The translations under genes and the position numbers were made by a program. Positions 13,019 to 16,935 of a stretch of DNA of 16,935 bases are shown here, piece after piece (the first letter of the stretch is position 1; every line of letters starts with the position of its first letter). The stretch spans positions 40,053-56,987 of the forward strand of contig DMXM01000010.1 of assembly GCA_003482905.1 (NCBI GenBank), in the 5' to 3' direction. The notes under the pieces were generated by a model, which was given only the letters and a program-made list of their open reading frames with translations, searched no databases and was not told where the DNA came from. Source of the DNA: Elusimicrobiota bacterium. GTDB lineage: Bacteria > Elusimicrobiota > Elusimicrobia > Elusimicrobiales > UBA9959.

Positions 13019-13977
13019 GAATTGATTATACGTTCCGCTATCGCCGCCGGGTCGTAATCCTCGAATTTCTCCAGTTCTATCTTTACGGCGTTGCGGTAGC
13101 GCGCAAACCAGGTGTTCTGGCGCTTGGCGTAGGCCATGGATGTTGCGGTTATCATGCGGATGGCTTCGGGCTTGGTCAGGCGGCCCGCCAGGTAATCGAG
13201 CATCTGCGGGTAGCCCAGGGTCTTCAATCCCGGACAATCCTCCGGGTAGCCACCGGCCAGCAGCGCGCGGGTCTCGTCCGCCCATTCGTCAAAGCGGGTG
13301 GCCGTGCGGCGCTTTACCCGTTCCGCCAGCAGGTCCCTCTGCCATTTTAAAAATATGAACTTGCCCTCGTGCGCCGGCAGGGCGTTAAAGAACCTGCCGC
13401 TCCAGATCTGCGACACCGGCCGGCCGGCCAGGCGGGTTATTTCTATGGCCCGCATTACGCGCTGTATATTGCCCGGCGGGATCTTCAGCGCCGCCTCCGG
13501 GTCGATAGCGGCGAGCTCGGCGTGCAGGGCCTCTTTGCCGGCGCTTTCCGCCAGGGCCGCCAGCGCCCCCCGCATGGCCGGGTCCGCCGGGGGCAGTTCG
13601 TCCAGGCCGTTCCAGAAAGCCTGTACGTACATGCCGGTGCCGCCGGCCATTATGGGAACTTTCCCGCGGCCGCGTATCCCGGCCATTAATTCTTTGGCCG
13701 CCTTTACAAAAGTGCCCACGTCGTAAGAAGCGCGCGGGTCCAGGGTGTCCACCATGTGGTAGGGCACGCCCTCCACCAGGTAGGCCCGCCCCGCCGGGGT
13801 TTCGGCCCAGCCGCCGCGCGGCTTGGCGGTGCCGGCTTCCAGTAATTTATAGGTCTGCTTTGAGTCGGCCGAAATTATTTCCCCGCCAAGGCGGCGGGCC
13901 AGCTCAAGGGCTATTTCGGTCTTGCCGGAGGCGTTGGCCCCCATCAGGGTTATCGGCTTAACTGTTTCTTGTGCCAT
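13015..13977 (-). CDS. miaA: tRNA dimethylallyltransferase
   Basis: Adds a dimethylallyl group to N6 of A37 in tRNAs reading UNN codons, producing i6A, the substrate of MiaB encoded just upstream. The 320-residue product has the P-loop 'GANASGKT' (13-20), 'DSKQTYKLLEAGTAKP' (38-53, DSRQ in most homologues), 'GGTGMYVQAF' and the C-terminal 'YAKRQNTWFAR' tRNA-binding block. The ATG at 13977 has a modest AAGAGAT site; an in-frame TTG at 14007 would lie inside the upstream hairpin and is rejected. It ends in an ATGA overlap with hflX. Confidence 0.95.
   Translation of the reverse strand: MAQETVKPITLMGANASGKTEIALELARRLGGEIISADSKQTYKLLEAGTAKPRGGWAETPAGRAYLVEGVPYHMVDTLDPRASYDVGTFVKAAKELMAGIRGRGKVPIMAGGTGMYVQAFWNGLDELPPADPAMRGALAALAESAGKEALHAELAAIDPEAALKIPPGNIQRVMRAIEITRLAGRPVSQIWSGRFFNALPAHEGKFIFLKWQRDLLAERVKRRTATRFDEWADETRALLAGGYPEDCPGLKTLGYPQMLDYLAGRLTKPEAIRMITATSMAYAKRQNTWFARYRNAVKIELEKFEDYDPAAIAERIINS
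13025..13030 (-). promoter_or_regulatory. -10 box 6 nt before hflX (inside miaA)
   Basis: TATAAT on the minus strand within the last codons of miaA. The 15 nt from the box to the ATG, TATAATCAATTCATG, differ by one base from the equivalent stretch at the glycosyltransferase start. It may be coincidence with coding sequence. Confidence 0.35.
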
Positions 13978-13993
13978 TATCTCTTTTAATTCA

Positions 13994-14037
13994 GGAGCCA
14001 GAGGCAAGAGGTCGTGCGACTTCCTGCTTCTGGCTCC
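13994..14037. other. Long hairpin between pilZ and miaA
   Basis: A 44-nt imperfect palindrome folds almost end to end, with a 9-bp outer stem (GGAGCCAGA/TCTGGCTCC) and a 4-nt loop. On the plus strand 19 of 20 pairs can form (two G-U); on the minus strand there are two mismatches. No T tract follows on the minus strand. It lies just ahead of the miaA ribosome site. It may be an mRNA processing or stability element, a translation control, or a small mobile palindrome. Confidence 0.6.
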
Positions 14038-14055
14038 CGGTGGCGTACGCGCGGT

Positions 14056-14538
14056 CTACTTCTTTTTGAACAGCGGCTCGTCTTTCTGCGGCTTGTTGCA
14101 CAGGCCGTGGGCCCGGCAGGTTTCCACGCAGACTTCCGGCAGCTTGAGGGCGGTGCGGGTATCGCAGTCGGAATAATCCTCCGCCATCTCGTTTATGCGC
14201 TTGCGGTCGTCGTGGCTGATATGGGAGAACGAAATGCCGTTCATGAACACGCCGCCCTTGTCCTTCACCCAGGAGATCTTGCCGGTAACCGGCATCTCCT
14301 TTACGCCGTTGAGCTTAAGGATGATATTGAGTTCCTTGGTGTGGGGCGGGGCCATAAAGGTTATAAGGCGCATGCCGCCGGCGGAGAGGTCGGCGAGTAT
14401 TGCCGGCTGGGGCACGGACTGGCCGTGCGTATTGGTGGTGTAAAATTCTATTTCCACCGGCTCAAGTATGCCGTGCAGTATGGGCAGGCGCACATGTTCG
14501 CGCCTTTCTTTAAGTACCTTGCTGGTTTTTTTTGTCAT
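14056..14538 (-). CDS. PilZ-domain protein (putative cyclic di-GMP receptor)
   Basis: A 160-residue cytoplasmic protein. A PilZ domain spans about residues 12-125, with the RxxxR motif in 'RREHVR' and the DxSxxG motif in 'DLSAGGMRL', the residues that bind cyclic di-GMP. The C-terminal 35 residues carry a Cys cluster (CDTRT, CVETCRAHGLC), unusual for PilZ proteins and possibly metal binding or redox active. The ATG overlaps the miaB stop (ATGA), so the two are translationally coupled. What process it controls is not evident from this operon. Confidence 0.85.
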   Translation of the reverse strand: MTKKTSKVLKERREHVRLPILHGILEPVEIEFYTTNTHGQSVPQPAILADLSAGGMRLITFMAPPHTKELNIILKLNGVKEMPVTGKISWVKDKGGVFMNGISFSHISHDDRKRINEMAEDYSDCDTRTALKLPEVCVETCRAHGLCNKPQKDEPLFKKK

Positions 14539-15779
14539 ATTACCTTTCCGTTCAAAGTATTCTTTTCGGTCCCCTCTATCAGCGCCCGCGCCATCATACC
14601 GGGGGCCCCGCCGGCTTTCACCCTGCAGCCGAAATTGCCTGAGGTGCGGCCATAGTTCTCGGTTTCAAAAAGAACTTCCTCTATTTTACCAATTCTTTCG
14701 TTCAATACAAGGCGGGAATTCTTCTTTACGGCCGACAGCAGCTTTTCCAGGCGGGCCTCCATGGCAGGTTCGTCCAGGTGGCTGACCATGGCCGGGTTAT
14801 CCGTGCGGGGCGAATACTTGAAGCAGAAGGCCAGGGAGAAATGCCCTTCCTTAAGCATAGAGAGCGTATCTGCAAAATCTTCCTCGGTCTCGCCGGGGTA
14901 GCCCACAATGAAATCCGTGGACACGGCCAGGTCGGGTACGGCCGCGCGCAACTTGGCTATCAGCCCCAGGTACTGGGCGCGGGTGTAGCCGCGGCGCATG
15001 GCCTTAAGTATGCGGTCGGAGCCGCTCTGCACCGGCAAATGCAGGTAGCGGGCCAGCTTGGGGTTTCCGGTCAGCACGGCGGTAAAACTGTCGTCGAAAT
15101 ACAGCGGGTGCGGGCTCATAAAGCGCAGGCGCTCAAGCCCCGGCAGGGCCAGTACTTTTTTTAAGAGTTCGGAGAACGTGACCTCCCCGCTGCGGTAGGC
15201 GTTTACGGTCTGGCCCAGCAGCACTATCTCTTTGGCCCCGCCGGCCAGCTTCAGGCGCGCGTCTTCTAATATCGTTTCAGGCGGCAGGAACACGGCCGGC
15301 CCGCGCACGGCCGGCACTATGCAGTAAGAGCATTTAAGCGAACAGCCGCGCATTATAGTGACATAGGCCGACAGCGGCGACCTGAACAGCGCGCTGTCCG
15401 GGTAGCCGGTCTCCGGCGCGGGGCCCAGCTGGGCGCACAGGGCGTCCTCAAAATATTCAATGGCCCTGGCGCCGGTAACTTCGTCCACAAAAGGGAAGCG
15501 GTTCTTAATGGCCTTCCCCCCCAGCTTCTGGGCGGCGCAGCCCACAATGAACAGTTTGCCTTCCGGGTGCTTCTCTTTCCAGATCCGCAGCCGCCCTATC
15601 TGGGATATGGCCTTATCCTCCGCGCGCTGCCGCACGGTGCAGGTGTTCACCACCACGGCGTCGGCCTTCTTAATCTCGTCGGTAATTTCATAGCCGCGCC
15701 GTCCGAAAGCCGCGGCAATATCGGCCGAATCGGCCGCATTCATTTGGCATCCGAACGTAATAATATGAACTTTCTTCAC
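14535..15779 (-). CDS. miaB: tRNA-2-methylthio-N6-dimethylallyladenosine synthase
   Basis: Radical SAM methylthiotransferase that turns i6A37 into ms2i6A37 in tRNA. The 414-residue product has the UPF0004 domain with cluster-binding Cys11 ('TFGCQMN'), Cys47 ('NTCTVR') and Cys81 ('VGCAAQ'). The radical SAM triad is Cys146, Cys150 and Cys153 ('CSLKCSYC'), and a C-terminal TRAM-like domain follows. 'QMNxxDS' separates it from RimO and MtaB. Translation starts at a GTG overlapping the Bro-N gene stop by 4 nt. The first 35-40 codons use more A/T-ending codons than the rest, and a decayed second copy of this 5' end lies at 16808-16882; see findings. Confidence 0.95.
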   Translation of the reverse strand: MKKVHIITFGCQMNAADSADIAAAFGRRGYEITDEIKKADAVVVNTCTVRQRAEDKAISQIGRLRIWKEKHPEGKLFIVGCAAQKLGGKAIKNRFPFVDEVTGARAIEYFEDALCAQLGPAPETGYPDSALFRSPLSAYVTIMRGCSLKCSYCIVPAVRGPAVFLPPETILEDARLKLAGGAKEIVLLGQTVNAYRSGEVTFSELLKKVLALPGLERLRFMSPHPLYFDDSFTAVLTGNPKLARYLHLPVQSGSDRILKAMRRGYTRAQYLGLIAKLRAAVPDLAVSTDFIVGYPGETEEDFADTLSMLKEGHFSLAFCFKYSPRTDNPAMVSHLDEPAMEARLEKLLSAVKKNSRLVLNERIGKIEEVLFETENYGRTSGNFGCRVKAGGAPGMMARALIEGTEKNTLNGKVI

Positions 15780-16642
15780 AGGGATATTTTACCTTGTTTA
15801 TCCCCTGGCTTTTTCAGCATTCTGCCGCCGTCAGGTGGCAAGTAGTTCCCGCCCGTGACGACTTTTTTGCCGGTCTTTTTCTCAAGTTCAACGCGCGCCC
15901 TTTTGGCTATGCCGCCGCCTTGTTTGCCTGCCACGGCGTTTTCAGGCATCCCGGTCGCGTTCATTGTTTCGGCAATCTGGCGGGTGGATAATTCGGCCAG
16001 CGCGGTAAATATCAGTTCCCCCTCGCTCATATGATCGCGCAGGTTCTGGCTTTTTAAACCTTTTTTAACCTTGTGCGCTTTAACAGTAAGGCCGGCCCAT
16101 TCCTTATGGATAATATTTGTCAGCGCGGCGTATTCCGATTCTTTTGTGATATCGTGGTTCTTCCAGTAATCGGTCAGCTTATTGCGGGTTTCCTGCCCCA
16201 TCATGCGCTGCTGTATCCATTTTTCGTTCCGTCCGTGCTGTTGCCAATATTGCCGGGCCCGGTCCAGGGACTTTGCTGGGTCCGCCATATCCTGTAAGCG
16301 CTCGTAGCCCACCTTTGCGAGCCAGAGTTTTAGCGGTTCGGCTTTTGGGCTTGGCACCGACTGTATAAGGCGCAGCAGGGTTTCCGGGGTGGCGGTGTCG
16401 GTTAGGTATTTTTTACCATCCGATGCCTCTAGTTTCAGTTGGTGACAATCTGTCACCGACTGGCTGCCCTCCGCAGAAAGGCGCTCCTTAAGTTTATTCC
16501 AATACTTCCTGGCGCGCTGGTAGTCCGGCTGTTGAATCAACACTTGCAGTATATCCACAATGGAGAAATACCAGGTTTCCGCCTTCTCGTCGTAATGGCG
16601 GCGTATCTTATGTCCCTCAAAAATTGCCAGAGATTTATGCAT
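15776..16642 (-). CDS. Bro-N domain / DinD-like protein
   Basis: A 288-residue protein. The N-terminal Bro-N domain (about 8-115) has 'KIRRHYDEKAETWYFSIVDIL' and 'SVPSPKAEPLKLWLAKVGYERLQ'. The C-terminal part, typical of the DinD/antirepressor-like group, has 'LKSQNLRDHMSEGELIFTALAE' and 'ARVELEKKTGKKVV'. The family is common on phages and scattered across bacteria, often called DNA-damage-inducible protein D; its biochemical role is not settled. A GGGAGG site sits before the ATG. Codon use is more A/T-rich than in the neighbouring cluster, suggesting acquisition. Its stop overlaps the miaB GTG, so it now leads the miaB operon. Confidence 0.85.
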   Translation of the reverse strand: MHKSLAIFEGHKIRRHYDEKAETWYFSIVDILQVLIQQPDYQRARKYWNKLKERLSAEGSQSVTDCHQLKLEASDGKKYLTDTATPETLLRLIQSVPSPKAEPLKLWLAKVGYERLQDMADPAKSLDRARQYWQQHGRNEKWIQQRMMGQETRNKLTDYWKNHDITKESEYAALTNIIHKEWAGLTVKAHKVKKGLKSQNLRDHMSEGELIFTALAELSTRQIAETMNATGMPENAVAGKQGGGIAKRARVELEKKTGKKVVTGGNYLPPDGGRMLKKPGDKQGKISL

Positions 16643-16668
16643 ATTGCCTCCCGAAATTCCCCATCCCG

Positions 16669-16674
16669 ATTATA
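16669..16674 (-). promoter_or_regulatory. Second -10-like box before the Bro-N gene
   Basis: Exact TATAAT on the minus strand, 26 nt before the ATG and about 20 nt downstream of the TATACT box. It lacks a recognisable -35. Confidence 0.3.
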
Positions 16675-16693
16675 AGCGGTATCATCTGGAAAT

Positions 16694-16722
16694 AGTATAG
16701 CACACCAACCCGACAGCGTCAT
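16694..16722 (-). promoter_or_regulatory. Promoter of the Bro-N gene (and miaB operon)
   Basis: ATGACG (16717-16722), 17-nt spacer, TATACT (16694-16699) with TGC immediately upstream as an extended -10. It is probably the only promoter for Bro-N and may drive miaB by read-through. Confidence 0.55.
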
Positions 16723-16730
16723 GTCGGGTT
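16707..16730. promoter_or_regulatory. Perfect inverted repeat over the -35, candidate operator
   Basis: AACCCGACA, six bases, TGTCGGGTT: a perfect 9-bp inverted repeat covering the -35 element of the Bro-N promoter. No T tract directly follows on either strand, so it is more likely a repressor site than a terminator. The regulator is unknown. Confidence 0.55.
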
Positions 16731-16807
16731 GAAAAAGCCATTTTTGATATTCTAAACGTGGAATGTAGTTGCGGTGGACACAATGCTTAAAAAGACAGGG
16801 TATGTTC

Positions 16808-16882
16808 GCGCCGCCCGAACGCCGAGGCAATATCCCGCGAGTCCGCCTCGTTCATCTGTCACCCGAAGGTAATGATGTGTAC
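16808..16882 (-). pseudogene. Decayed fragment of a second miaB 5' end
   Basis: Read on the minus strand, 25 codons align without gaps to codons 4-28 of the intact miaB: VHIITFG, stop, QMN-E-ADS-R-DIA-S-AFGRR. I count 21 of 25 amino-acid identities and 58 of 75 identical bases. The codon of the first iron-sulfur cysteine is TGA here. Homology stops after AFGRR, where AT-rich sequence begins, and a TAA follows 7 codons later. Upstream the frame stays open to the window edge with two Arg in place of Lys-Lys. It cannot make a working enzyme and is probably a displaced original 5' end. Confidence 0.8.
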
Positions 16883-16935
16883 CCGTCTGGCGGCCCCGCC
16901 CGCTGCGGGCCGGGCCTTCGCCGCTAACGAGATTT

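Noticed and set aside
13019..13285. N-terminal extension of hflX
   Set aside because: This part is miaA in another frame; HflX homology begins at the ATG at 13018, which overlaps the miaA stop.
16537..16830. 97-codon frame on the minus strand upstream of and overlapping the Bro-N gene start
   Set aside because: It covers the promoter and palindrome, has no recognisable protein features and no ribosome site.
1..16935. CRISPR array, insertion sequence ends or integrase
   Set aside because: No regular repeat-spacer pattern, transposase or recombinase gene is seen; mobility at the right end is inferred only from the split miaB and the Bro-N gene.

Overview
All recognisable genes in this GC-rich window lie on the minus strand, so transcription runs from high to low coordinates. 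The organism is a diderm bacterium. This is supported by two outer-membrane beta-barrel proteins with signal peptides, an exported serpin, and a complete bacterial tRNA-modification and phospholipid gene set. The mixture of paralogous porins, an exported serpin and a small accessory sigma factor would fit Elusimicrobiota or a related poorly cultured phylum. That placement is a guess from gene content, not something the sequence proves.

Layout from the 3' end of transcription (left) to the 5' end (right). 44-2702: two related porin-like proteins; the second follows an unusually structured leader of about 230-270 nt. 3066-5737: an operon of acylphosphatase, RpoS-like sigma factor, adenine phosphoribosyltransferase, tRNA-Arg(CCU) and a membrane-anchored TPR protein, with a clear promoter at one end and an intrinsic terminator at the other. 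5874-5946: tRNA-Pro(CGG). 6014-7156: an MGDG-synthase-like glycosyltransferase. 7301-8328: a PerR-type regulator overlapping a 2-Cys peroxiredoxin, a peroxide-response pair. 8450-9652: a serpin with an inhibitory hinge and a predicted Lys-Ser scissile bond. 9723-9794: tRNA-Pro(GGG). 9895-15779: a compact cluster, miaB, pilZ, miaA, hflX, plsY, a DUF151 nuclease, an HU/IHF gene and a merR-type gene, mostly joined by 4-nt ATGA overlaps. 15776-16642: a Bro-N/DinD-like gene overlapping the miaB start.

The most interesting region is the right end. A second, decayed copy of the miaB 5' end (16808-16882) lies upstream of the Bro-N gene. It has TGA in place of the first iron-sulfur cysteine codon. The Bro-N gene and its AT-rich promoter therefore sit between two versions of the miaB N-terminus, and the intact miaB is now coupled to the Bro-N gene. 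This looks like a cassette that entered at the start of miaB and supplied a replacement 5' end.

Two other signals stand out. The leader of the second porin can fold into a chain of hairpins, the first two enclosed by a closing stem. Promoters in the window often show an extended -10 (TGN-TATAAT-like), and four genes have an exact TATAAT only 6-8 nt before the start codon, which would give leaderless or nearly leaderless mRNAs.
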